Positions 20,901 to 34,200 of a stretch of DNA of 64,000 bases are shown here, piece after piece. A model generated the notes under the pieces. That model worked only from the letters and a program-made list of their open reading frames with translations, was not told where the DNA came from and searched no databases. Location: the NCBI RefSeq assembly GCF_963576545.1, contig NC_083645.1:7808447-7872446 (forward strand). The letters run 5' to 3'. This DNA is from Limanda limanda (Eukaryota; Chordata; Actinopteri; Pleuronectiformes; Pleuronectidae). A program made the translations under genes and the position numbers. The first letter of the stretch is position 1; every line of letters starts with the position of its first letter.

Positions 20901-22076
20901 TCGATTCTCATTTGATCAAAGCACTGTCTTTTGTTCCGCTTCTCTAGTTTAATGTGAAATGCTCTGAACATACATGTCGCCACCCTCTCTTCTCCAACAG
21001 TAAGACTGCTGAGAGTCAGATCTTCTGGGCTGAACTGGGCTTACAGTACCAAAAAGGGCTTTCAGGACTTGTCAGCTTTGCCTTCTTTAGGGGTAATGTC
21101 GGGGGAGTCCTTCTTCCACGGCGGTTACCTTTCAGCAGGCCGCCAGCCGCTCGTCTCAACTCTTTCAGACACTTTCAACTCACTCGGTTGCATTGACATC
21201 GAGAGCATGCATGAGGTATGAACTTAGTATTTAAGTGTTGAAGCTGAGGAAACTAACAAATTCATGTGGAAATTCAAAGTGAAGTCGTGATAACGCTCAT
21301 AGCAGACATATAACCTGCATGATTGGGCTCACAGACGCCCGAAAGCTCTTCTAAAGACTGAGTCCATCTCCTGGTGAAACATTCCCACCTGTGCTGTAAC
21401 GTCTCACTCTGGATTTATGAGCGTTCTGCAGCTCAAACTCAACTGAAGCTCAAACTGTTCCTGAGTGGAGATCATCAGGCAGCATCAGAGCTTTTGACTG
21501 GTTTATGTGTGTAAATGTATAAAATGCACAGAAATGTTCACAGTGTGCACATTGGCAATGTGAAAAGTCATCGTTGTGGGATGTTAACACCCACAACCAC
21601 ATGATGTGTTGACCTTTGAATTATGGAAAGAAAGACAGTCCTCAGAATTATGAAGACATGTCCCACCACAGGCACTCACTCACTCGTTCCTATTGAGTTA
21701 TCAGGTGGCAATCGCTGAAGAAGGCACACTAATTAATTATGAAATTGCCTGAATAAAGGCAATTATATCATGTTTGTAAGGCAGCAAGCAGAACCATAGT
21801 GAAGCTCCCTAAGAGCCATAAGGAGTTAAGGTTTATCTGGGAAAGGGGGAATAAAGTGGATTTTTGGGACGAAAATCATATTGCTGTACACTGATGTCCT
21901 TAAAAACATACAAACAAATAATTAAAAGTGAAGTTATTATAATATTAAGAAGAGTCTCCCTCCCCAATGGCGGACAGTCCAAGGTCCTGAAGGCAGTCTT
22001 TTAAAGTCTCTCTGACAGTTTCCCCCTTCGTTCCGTCATTCCTGGTCGTTCTCGTCCTCTCCCTGCCCAGCCAGTC
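17940..22076. other. Intergenic region and probable glypican 3' UTR
   Basis: No convincing exon. Minus-strand AATAAA signals appear at about 19241-19246 and 19409-19414 and could end a long glypican 3' UTR, but nothing confirms this. A lysine-rich minus-strand frame near 21050-21130 is too short to call. Confidence 0.4.
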
Positions 22077-22300
22077 TTATCTCAGGTGGGGGGCGAGCAG
22101 GGCTAGGGCCAGCCCGCAGAGCGCCAGCGCCATGCTTCCGGGTGTGGCGGCCCCAGTCGAGGGAGCTCTGGCCACCACCACTTGATCAACCCGGGGTTTG
22201 ACAGGGTTCGGTGGAGTGGAGAAGTACATGTCCCGGTCTGTGTCGCAGGATGGAGAGTCACAGCCGCTGCCGCTCTCCTCCCCTCCACTGCTCTCGTCAT
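22077..22300 (-). CDS. gpc: Glypican exon 9 (GAG sites, GPI signal)
   Basis: 224 nt with stop TAA. It opens [19 protein letters not shown], giving several Ser-Gly acceptors for heparan sulphate. A Pro-rich linker and the hydrophobic tail [19 protein letters not shown] (GPI-anchor signal) follow. Confidence 0.93.
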
Positions 22301-25300
22301 CTGGGGAACATAAAAGACACAGGGGGTCACACGTGTGCAACTAGGATTTTATATCATAGATTAAAATCCTTCAAAACTATAGTCCTCACCGCTTTCCGTA
22401 GAGATGTCGTTGCCGCTGTGCGCAGCTTTGAGCCTACTCGTCATTTCTTTGAAAGCTGCAATCTGACTGCGAATCATAATGTTTGGCTTTGTTATGTCTA
22501 CATCCACATCAGGGTTTGATACCTGATTGGCCAGCCCGTTGCCAATGACAACTGAGTCGTACCTGTGTCGAGTGAGAGTTAACATTAGTCAACAATGTCA
22601 GACGTAACAACAATACAGCAAAATTTGAATTCCATGGACTTGGTGTGTTTTTTATCTTACCTGCTTTTTGCAGTTCCGTTCCAGCACTCATCACCAGGTG
22701 CGATCCTCTCACCTACACACACAGTGTCTGGCAATGTGGACCAGAACTTTTTTGCATGTTTCAGCTTCTTCTTCACATCAGTTGTCTAAGTAGCAAAGAC
22801 ACAAAGAACGGGTCAGACACAACAACTCAAAACAAAGCAATCGTAGTCCGAGTGTGCTCTGGAATTTCTAAGACCTTACCAATCGATCCAAACTGGTTCC
22901 CGCAGCGGTGGTGGGCCGTGCGTCCGGGCTGTATGGGCGGAAGCGGCCGGTAAAGCCGGTTTCTTTGAGAGAACGCTTGGAACGGAAGGCCATGCTCGGT
23001 TTGGGCTGCCCACAACCCTGGAAAACCTATCGGGAGGTGAACAAGAATAAAGTTATGTAAGTGGAACTGAATCCTTTCATACTTATTTTTTTTCTTTTAA
23101 TTATTGTGTAAAAATATACTGACCTTCTGCGAAACTTGCATGCTGTTTTCTTGCATGTTCATGATGGCCTCGGAGATCTTCACGTCGATGGGATCCATGA
23201 CGGACTCAAAGTTAAAGGGACCTTCCAGCCTCTCAGCCAGACTCAGCATACCATCTGAAGAGCAGACAATTTGAGAATTTCATTAAAATAAAACACGAAA
23301 AAATTATTCACTGCAAAGATATTTCATAAAATTACTTTACTCAAGTATATTTCTCTCTACAAATAACATATCTGTCTGTAGTGAAAAGGCGTATATTCTC
23401 TATATTTTTATTTAAATCCAATCAAAATAATTCTGCTTTATTGCCTAACTTATTATATTTTATACTTTCACATGTTTTCCCATCTACGCATCTATTACCC
23501 AAGAGTGGGATCATTAAAGTCGTCATATCTATTTCCACTTATTTTCAGGTGGATGCTTCAAAAGGCCACTAGGGGGAAGCACACACCAGCGAGCAAGGTA
23601 CTGATAAAGTTACACAGAGACTTGATTCTTGCAGCAGTGTCCTCAGCCAGGGACGAACACATGTGATGGTGATGTCGAAGCTAGTTATGTAGAGCAAATA
23701 TAATTTATACAAAAGAGTGATATGTGTGCCACCCTCATTAGAAGGAAACTGATCTGGGCCTGTGTTTACACAACATAGGCGCTGTAGTCATCCTGAGGGC
23801 CACAACATGTACAGCATGTACAGCCGCTCCCTCGCTCCCTTTATTCTCAACAAGATACTAAAGAACGAGGGATGTGTTTGTACACGATTTCTTTTTACAA
23901 TACACTGTGTTCCTTTGTTAAACATGTTCTTGGCCAACTGAAGTGCCATAAAGCCGGGGAACACGATCGGTAAAAATATTCCTTACATGTAATTACCCCA
24001 GTTCCATCAAGTCACCAATCCTGTTATGTCATCATGGTTTCATGCCCGTAGGCGTAAAGAGGCAAAAATGTTTAGATAAAACTTGTTTAGATTAGATAAA
24101 ACTTGAAATATGAGCACTGCGGTGACATGTGAAAGAATTTGTAAGCAGGGAGATGTTTGAATAAGTCTTGTTGCCAAATCAAACACTTTAAGTCATTATG
24201 GTTAGAGCAGGGTGCATTTACGGTCAGGTTTGCTTGATAACAACTGCAGAAAGTGTCCTTGTTCACATGACTGTTGCTTACCGAGGAAGTTGTTCCATTC
24301 TGTGTCCAAGTCGGCCTGGTTGGCCAAACACCCACGCATGACATTCAGACAGTAATTCTGGCAGGGTTTCAGTGCCACTTGGCCCGAGCAGTAGGGACAG
24401 TACATCATCTTCATGGCCGCTCGCGTACAGCTGGGAGAGTTACTGACCTGGAAGAGGCAGGGGGCAGTGAGCATTCAGCTATCACTGTACCACAGCAAAA
24501 ACACTCATCCAACAGCAACACAGACACATACTTAGGCTATGAAAGTAAGAACATTCTTTTTGTAATCCCACTCCACAAATCAGGAGAATCAGATATGAAG
24601 GCAGAAACAGGAGGGAGGGATAGAGTGAGCTTTTCCGTGTCCAGAGGTTGACTGACTGCTATATCCTTTTTTGGGAAAGATAAAAGCTTCGCAAGCAACT
24701 CTCGCTTACCATTGAAACTTTATTGATCACCTCTGGCATAAGAGCCAGGCCGCGAACAAAGGTGCGTGCGGCGATGAAGGCCCGGGTTAGCTGGATGCGG
24801 AGCTTACGGGGCACGTCGCCGAACGGCTGCAGCTGCTCTGTGTGCCGGCTGACGCACTCCATGTAGGCGTCGCTGAATTCGTACTGTACGTTGACTAGTC
24901 GGAACATCCGCTCCAGGAGGTCGGCCCAGAAGTCCGACAGCATGGAGTCCAGGTTGACAGCAGCGCTGCCAGACACATAGTACCGAGTCAGGGACTCGAA
25001 AAAGTTCTTGAACAGCTCCGCGTTCTGCATGTACATCATCCCGTAGGTTCGCACAAACATGTTGTCCAGTGAGAGCTCGGCATTTTTCAGAAGCTCACGG
25101 AAAAACTCTGGAGAAAAAGAAGAGAAAGAGGTGGAAGTTAATGTGATGAATAAATGTTGAGGTTGAAAAGATACAGATCAAATGGTGGTTAACATTTGAG
25201 ATAGGGATTCAGTTTATGATGCTATGAACCAAAGAACTCTTCCATTTGATATTAAATGCATGAAAACATTCAAACACAACTTCTGTAAAAACAACGTATA

Positions 25301-26982
25301 ACCACATTGAGATTCCATTATCACCACAGTGTAGTAGAGATGCCTCCGATACTACCGAAAATAACTAAGCTAATCTATGTACTAATTCGATACCACGTCT
25401 GTACATTATATTTGGTTCATTTGGATAAAACTGCAATTTTCTTTTCCTGGAGATGACTTCTTTGAGACTCCATAACAGCAGTTGTGCTCTACTGCCCCTG
25501 GTAAGTACTGCCTTTTGAGCACTGAAGAATTTCTGGTAGTGCAGCATTAACCAGAGTTAGCTGCACTGTCAGTAGTTAGCAAATATTTAAGCCAGGAAAG
25601 TCCAATAAGTAAAACGGCGATGTGAAAAGTCTGAAGAACCATTTCCATCCAGAGTTACTAATCACCTGTTAGAATATAAGTACAAGCTGTTTTAATGTAC
25701 TGGTATCTGATTAGTAGTCCATACTGGCTGATACAAAGTCCAGGTATTGGAATTGGTATCAGGCTGAGAAAAACATCTCTACAGTGTAGATATAGTAAAT
25801 AAACAATATGTTGCAGCTGTAAAACTTCTGACCGAATGACTGTATTGAAGTACATCTATAGATCTTGATATGTACAGCTCTCCATCACCTCCATTGCTTA
25901 TTTGCTTTTTAGGGAGCCTATTGTTACATCTGGCCAAGGACTGCAGATGGAAACTAACCTTCTGGCTAAATCTGGCATATTTACAGAAATGTCTATTAAT
26001 ATGCACTGTCCCTGTCAAAATAAACAAACAAACAAACAAACCACCTTTGCTCTCTGGCTCTGAGCTGCTCCCACTGTTTGAAATCAGACGCTCTGCTCTG
26101 CTTCACCTGTACCCACGTCCTGACATTCTGAGCATCTCAACAGAAACGGCTCAAGCATAAAATCTTGGCTGAAAGGCGCAGGAATGTGCCATGTGAAGGG
26201 GGTCGGTTGACAACGGGGAGATGAGAGGAGCGAGTGAAGCGGGTGGGGTGAAAGGTGGAGCCGGAGCATCTCTGTCAGTCTGCTCCTGCTCTCTGTGGAC
26301 CATTCAGTGGAGACGTCTCTCCGTATCAAGCAGCTTCAAGCTGACCACCATCAATGGCATTTTTCTGTTGTCACATTCCATTCCCTCTCCTTTCTCCCAG
26401 CTTCTCTTGGACTGTCCTTCAGAGGCATTTTCAATAGGATTACTGAATAATGCGACGCCCCCCCCTCCTCCTCCTCCTCTCCCGTATTTGGACCTGTTAC
26501 CCCCCCCCCCAAACCAGTCCTGTATCTCCCTCCCTCCGCTGCTGCTTTCACTTCATCAGTTCCTTCAGAGAGCTCTCTTCACGAGAGACAGGGAACAATG
26601 ACCTACTTCATCCTAAGGAATGTCCATCACCCCCCCTCCCTCACCACTTTCTCCCAGCCCCAATAATCCAGGCCCCCCCTCTTCCACAGACACCCCCCCC
26701 TCCTTCCTAACCCATAACTTTCTTAATCTGGACAAAATGAGAATTCCTCAGACTCTCACTAAAAAATGCTTCATCTTCTGTGCCGCGTGCATGCAAGCAT
26801 ACACTCAGTCCCTTTCACTCATCTCTCTTTTTTTAATCCGCTCTCCACCCCCCCCCACAAAACTTCTGTCCCGCTGCAAGTTTCTCTCAGTGTCCTCTGC
26901 TTGCCTTTGAAATGTAAAGTTCCCATGCTCTCACAAGGGGAGTCACTAAACGCTCACTGCCACCAGCACGCATGCACGCACG

Positions 26983-27025
<43 letters not shown>

Positions 27026-28188
27026 CACATGCACACAGTCCCCGAGAAGCGCTGTCACTTCCACTTCAGACTGACACACTAAAACGAAAAAAATTAGGTA
27101 GGGGAGGGGTGAGGGCGACTTGGGGCGGGTTAAGTTGAGGGCTTTTTTAACTCCAAATTCCCACTGTGTTGCCAAGGATACCGGAAACACTGCAGCCCCT
27201 CCATTTACCTCCCCACCATCATTGCCCCCACCTTCCTTCTAATGCACATGCACCCACACACACACACACACACAAAGCCAGGGGAGAGGGCACCAAGTTC
27301 CACGCTCCATTGACAGAGATTAAAACAAAAGGGCCCCCCCCACCCCCTGGAATGTCATAGTAGCCACAAGTTTAAAGTCAGTGAAAGGAGACAGAGGAGT
27401 TGAAGAGGAGGAGGCAAGAAGCAGGACAGTCCTAAACTTCTCTGTGTCCTTTACACTTTATTAAGAGTGGTAATGCCTATATGCTAAACAGATAAGACCT
27501 GTAATGAGTTTGGACAAACCCACTGGTTAGAAAGAGCGGTCTGTGCACGGTGTGTGTAAGGGAGGGGGGGGGCATTTGGAGGCTATCTGGCCCTTAGCGG
27601 AGGCTCTGAAGTATGAGCAGCATTACATAGGCATCTTGCATTGTCATTAAAAACAGTTTATGACACGCAGCCGTCTGCCAACAGGCCGAGGAGCTGAACA
27701 CTCCCTCAGGATTTTTCCATTAAAAAAATGCTTTTGTCGCTCAGCCAATGGTCTATGAGAATCTGGGTGAGAGGTTACAATTGGAGAGTGTAGGCTGAAG
27801 TGAAATGTAAAACAGCGATGACTCCTGTCTCTGTGAGGATCTGTCTTTTCCTTCCTCCCTTCCCTCATCCTGTCACCGGTTCCACATGTTGCAGAGAGAA
27901 GAGCCTTAAATTATAAGCAATGTTAGGCCCAATCCATCACAGGGATAGAGGAGCTGACTGATCTCCTCCCACTCTTCCCTCCCACTTCCTCCCCCTCCAA
28001 GGAGCTTCCCCCTTTTCCCCATGCCCCCCCACCCGTGTCCATATAAACTCTGCTCCTCCCAATCCCAGCCCAGGCAGTAATTGCATCCTATTTGTGACAA
28101 TTAGTCCCTGCGCTTCTCACTTTTCTTATGGGATGGGATCCTGTCCCTCCTGCTGTTGGAGTTCACTGCTTCGGATGATGTGTCTTAT

Positions 28189-28230
<42 letters not shown>

Positions 28231-31200
28231 TGTGTAGTAAAGGGGCCTTAATCCATGTGCTTAAATCCCAGACATAGGCCTGCTCTGCTGGACAGGGTCA
28301 ATGCAACAGGACAGACAGGCTGAGGCCAGGACAAACACACAGTGAAGAGACGCAGAGAGGGGAGAACTATTTCTGGCTCTGGTCTTAATTGGCCATGACT
28401 CCTAGCTCCAGGCGCATGAGAGCCTGCCTAATCACACACACCACTTCCTGAGTTTGTTGGTGTGCGAGTGCATGTTGTTGCATCCAACTTCATGTACTTT
28501 TTTTTTTGCACCTATGCACTCTGCTAAGGAGCAGTCAGCTCACATCACTGACGTGGCCGTCTTTTTCAGTAAGAGTCAATACAATGATAAGCACTTCCTG
28601 CGCCGGTTTCACTGACGGGATGTGCCTGCTCCTGGGTGTCTCTGTGTGACAACAGGAAATAATGGGACGGCAACCCGAGCCTGTCATCGTATCCAGTGAG
28701 AGAGAAGGTCTAATGGCCAAGGTGGAAAAAAGCACAGCAGGCCTTTGTAAAGAGATCCTACATCTAACAGTTCAGAGACAGCAGCAAGCAGCCTACAGTG
28801 ATGAGGGGGGAGGCGCAGAGGGGAGGAAGGTTAATGAAACACAGGGAAGAAGTTTCACTGTAAGCTAGAGGTCTGCCCCCTCTTGGATAAGTTGTTACAC
28901 TTGTTTGAGCTCTGCTAATTTCTGTATGACTTGCAGTTATCACTGTGTTATTAAAATATTTTAGATAAAGTAAGAGGGAAGAAAATACCTCACAGTATTT
29001 AAACATCCTTGTTTGGTGGTGGGATATGACTGTGAAGCTACAGTTGAGTTTGAACGATTTTTAAGTTATGTAAAATGTCAGTGGAAATTGTTTTGGCTCC
29101 GGTATCATGACCTCAAATCTAAGACCAATAAATCAGTTTTAGTCCCATCCATCACATCTTATACATCTATCACAAAGTGTGCAGATAAATACTTCAACAC
29201 CCGCTTCAACAGACCAATACAATGCAGCGAGAATAAAATAGATCTTTATTTGATAAGAAAATTATTATTTCTCAATTTCAAGTACTGCTATGTTCTCAGG
29301 ACAATAATATCAATTTCAAAGCTTAATTCAAAGACTATTGTAAAAACCTTCTATATATATAGAATTACACTATGATGTATACATTGACTTTAAAGTAACA
29401 AAGACAGGGACTTTTTAGTAGAAATAACGATCACTTATTGATTCATTGATCGAAAGAGAATCAGGAAAAGATTTCAATAATCCAACATTTTTTTTCATTT
29501 ATTATTTTCTAATTCTAAAATGTGCCTAATTCTGGTTTCTTACTTTTTAACATATTTGGGCTCAGGACTGTTTTGGAATTTGACATCAGCCTAGGGTCTA
29601 AGTTAGATAAATTCATAAGCATCTTGCCATCGCCTTATAGACCAAATAATTAATTAAAAGGATAATGCAATCAATTTAACAATTGTGAAAATTGCCAGCT
29701 GTAGCCCTTAATCAATGTGGAAGAGAGCAGCGGCTGAGTCAGAGCGAGAAATCTGCAAAGATTTATAAAGAGGCTGGAGGACAAAGCTGAGCAGAAAAAC
29801 AACAACATTTGTTAGACACGCACGCTGTGAAACATGATCAACAGTGAGACATAAGAGAAAGAGATGGTACGGGAAAGAAGAGTTTGAGGGGCAAAGAGAG
29901 GGGTTTTTTGGGGAGAGAGGGCATGGGATGGGGACTAAGGGCAGTAAGAGAGGAAAAAAAGAAGGGCGGACGGCTCGAGCAGCGACTGCATTCCGACACG
30001 TCACATTCCTGTTCACATCTGGCTGTAATACACACGCTTCCTGTTACTGACGATCCCTCGCTGCCTTTCACAGACACATAAGATGTGAAGGCCCCTGACC
30101 TGCATATGCACACATGTGCATGCATGTGTACTGTACATAAACATAAAACCCTGCACATTAATTACCATTAAAAAAGCATAACTCCACTGTATTTAGAAAC
30201 TCAAAGATTCCCCAACTTATTTGTGAATATGCAGCATTAAAAACGTCTCAAGCTCTACATGTATTATTAAGCTTCGTTTTAGCGGAGCTGCCGAGGTAGC
30301 ACGGTTGTGTGGTTGAGGATTTTCAAAGCCACCCTACTTCCTTGGTGACTCAGCAGTGTTACGTTCCCATGCGCTCCCACCCTCAACAAGAGTAACCCGA
30401 TCCCAATATTTACAGGCATACACACATGTGCTCACACACAGAGGAACAGGAAGTACAGAGAAGACTAAATCTGAGGATGTGTGTGGTCCGTCTGGAAGGG
30501 CACACGTCTCTCTGGAGAGGAGTGAGGCGAGCTGCTGGGGACAAGGCTGTGAGGGGGACGATGAGGCAGGGAGCTGAGACGCTGAGAGACAGGTGGAAGG
30601 GCCAACAGACACAGACTGACTGTCTCCACTTCGGGCAGTGCATTGGCAGGTGGGAGCGTCCGTCAAAATTCATGCAACACAAGTGCTCCAATGGGGACGC
30701 TCAGGGACACCGGCACAGTGAAGTCTGAAAAGCGCATGGTGTGCATGTGTGTGTGTGATTCTTGGTGTAGGGTTGTTTGCTTACTGTCAAAGTGGTCGTG
30801 TTTCTGTTTGAAGGTGGATTGTAGGTTGGTGCTCAGCCTGGAGACGGGAGCTTTCACTTCTAAGTGGCTCTCCTGCAGCAGCTTCTCCTCCATATCCGCC
30901 GTGCAGCAGGAGAAGTCCTGATGACACACTCTCAGGGGGGCTCCTGGAAGAGACAAGGAGAACACGCTGTTAAACAACATCTGCTACAGGAATCTGTCAT
31001 CACGAGTCACATTACAGAGAAATACAGTACATGAGAATCTGCTCAGAAGAAGCTTCATTTCATAAAACATAATGTGTAGATTATCAATAAACTGAGCCAA
31101 TTGGACAATTAACGTAGACACTGAAACACATTCACATTAGTCATTAACAGAATATTCTGCATTTCTATAGAATAAAACCGTCTGTTAAGAAACAACGTGA

Positions 31201-34200
31201 CATCCTCACTAAATCAAACGCACCTTGGCAGTGAAAACCCCTTTAATTGCATTTCAGTAGAGTAATTGCAACACTTAGCTCATAGCAGTCTTTAGCTGGC
31301 CACTTTATCCTGGCACTATACTGTCCTGATTGATAGTTTAACACTGTATCTTTCTCTGAGTGCTTACTGCCTTCTCAAACACAAACTTTAAAAAAAAAGG
31401 AATTAGCTCTTCACTGTGTGCAGGTAAGACGGTTGACTTCAGCTGTGTGCAATGGCGCGGTTAAACCTGAAGCAGAGTTTTTTAGGGTCATTCTGGCTTT
31501 GCAGCCACACAGGGTGGTATTTCAAACACCATAAATTTGAGGGAAAAAAAGTCTAAAAGGTGTAACGATGGAGAACACACAAGAGAGCACTGGTCTGCTG
31601 ATTGTTGTAAAGTGAATGGGGCAATTTCCATGTGACCACTCTGACTGTCAAGTGATGAATTTTTAAATTGGTGACGCTCGTTTTAACGCTAGCTATTTGT
31701 CTTAAAAAGTGTCACACTCCAGGCTTACGTAGCCCTCCGTGGAGAAATGTGAAGTTTAACGTTTTGAAGCATCATTGCAGTTAAACAATGTTCTGAAAAT
31801 GCCAGCTGTAAAAAACTGAATTTTGACGTCCTCTGACTGAAATGATTATTCCAAACTCAAATACTGTCTTTGATAAAACAGCAAATGTTAAAGTTGTTGG
31901 AAATGAGTTGAACATCCAATCAAAATGAGGGTCAGGGGTAGACGAATGCGAAGTTGCAGCTGCAATAATGTTTTGTTTTAAACATGGCTGCTGGAATTTG
32001 GGGGAACACAGTGATCCTTTCACTGCATCCAGGCACCAACGGCCTGTTTGGTTTTCCCCACCAGCTCGTGCTCACTGACTCGAGACCTGAGTGCCTGCAA
32101 GTTACTGCAACATTAAGGTCTTGTGTGTCTTATATGGACTGAAGCTTTAAAATTACCTATAACATTTTCCTGCATTTATTGAAAGACACATTTAACATGT
32201 CGAGACCAATTTAAGCAGAAGAAATGATTCGACCCCATTTGTGCACAAGGAATGTGTAGTGAAATACATGTTCGTTTATATAAACCTTGAAAGGACAAGT
32301 GTATTATTGAAAGCTACAGGAAACTCAAAACTGCAAACTAGAGCCTGACAGATAAATCAGTTGGCTGATAATATCAGTCAATATGAGCCTTTCAGAGACA
32401 TTATCATGGAAGTTTATGTCTGCTGGCATGCACTTTGTTTTACAGAGTTCAACATACAGAAAAGATGAGCATTTAAATATATGTTTTTATAAACTTATGT
32501 TCGAAATATTTCGTTCTTCATAAATATATCAAGTCTAAATAACATTTCTTTGTCATAAGAATTGCATTGGGACATCTAAGGAATAATTGCCAGGTTTTTA
32601 AAATAAATATATCCGTAGATATATTTTATATCCTGGGGTTGGCATGGACAACAACTTCTTCTTGGGTTGAGCGTTGTTGTAATATCAGTTCATGTTGGAA
32701 TACTTCCTTTGGTTGGCTTGTCCGTAGATTGTGAACTTTTTTTTATCATCTTCGCTGCTGGCTGCTATGTTTTCTGTATTGCCGTAACAACTCAGACATG
32801 TCAATTTGTTATTTTGTGACATCTTGAGGTTGTTTTCATTCTATTTGTGCATGTATCAGACACCGTCCATTGACTTCTATTTGAAGGACAGAACGACTAC
32901 TAAACACCTAAATAGATGAAGATATAAAAGCATATTTCTATATGAAGTTTCCTTTAGTTTTAAGAGCTTTATGTGCTAGGACTGTTCACTTTGTAACACC
33001 GCAACCCACACACAAACAATCTCACTTTTACTTCACCACACCAAACATTGAAGCCAATAATAGCACAAAAACTTCAGAGAACTTCCCTGCGTGTTTGAAA
33101 TAGTAGCTAAAAATGTTAAAAAATATTAAATTGTAGAATCAGAAGTGACTCATAGCATCAAAATCATCTAAACAGGGCACCAGAGGGAGGGATGCACCCT
33201 GGCGCCATAAACCGGACCCCTCTGTCTGGGATCAAGTCCAAATAAGCCTCAAGTCACTCCTTCTCTCACAGTCCTCTCCCCAAACTCATCTCTCCCCCTC
33301 CATCCGATCCCCTGCTCTCCACATATGCACGCACCCACACACCCGCTCACCCAGGCACAGTTGGCAGCCCCTACTTAAACATATTCACACATCACATCAC
33401 TGCTCAACACATGGCTCTTTGTACCAGCATGATTGGAGGTACAAGGAGCATGCACGCACACACAGATTGACTTTTGGGTAAAAAAGCCATCCAGTCTCTC
33501 CTCCAGCAGGGCCCCCTGCTCGCCTACAGCACAGGCGTACAATTAAAAGAGCCATATCCCCGTTGAAAATATCCCTAGTTACCAAAGTACACAAATAAAA
33601 GTGAGATGGTCAATATTTCACAGGAATGTCTGCACAAATGTCACGTTGTTAGCACAAAGGATTAAGTCTCTGAAAACTGAAGATTCTGAGCTAATGCATA
33701 CTTTGTGAAAACATTGTGGCAGCCAATTTCTCAAACCGCTGGGAGAGAAAAAATAGCACTGTTGGAGTAGAACAGAGTGAACGCTTAATGAGAACAGTTA
33801 GGTCCTATAAAATAAACTCAACACGGACTGTCCGTGACGTTTTTCAGCCTCACTGTGTCACAATAAGCGATGTTAGTTGACGCATCATTTCTCGACCATG
33901 ACTGGAATGAATAGTCTTTATATGGATGGCGAGCTGGCTCTCACTTGTCTCATGGAGTTCCTTTCAGGGGCCTCTCAATCTCAAAGCTTCCCAAGTACTT
34001 TAAAAATGTAATAAGACACAGAGAGGGCACGTTAATGAAGTGTCACTCAGACAAGGAAAACTGCCATTTATGGTGGACAAAACAAGAGAGCATCTTGTAA
34101 ACAAGCATGTGACTGTGTGTCATGGTATTCATCAGCTCTTCACCACTTCTCTGGCTTTCCTTTGTGGGGAGACCACCATCCCCTTTAAATGGCTCATAAA

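Larger units (their letters stand above)
25790..30784. other. Rest of glypican intron 2, no gene seen
   Basis: Contains pyrimidine-rich tracts (26455-26860, many C runs), CA and TG microsatellites and G-rich blocks. Long open frames here are produced by the skewed composition. No exon was recognised. Confidence 0.6.

Noticed and set aside
21050..21130. Lysine-rich minus-strand stretch resembling a protein C-terminus (KKDSPDITPKEGKADKS)
   Set aside because: Only about 20 codons, with a stop upstream in the same frame and no clear acceptor. May be a pseudogene trace; too little to call.
26221..26910. Several overlapping 85-126 codon open frames
   Set aside because: They arise from C-rich and pyrimidine-rich sequence inside a glypican intron and translate to proline and serine runs.
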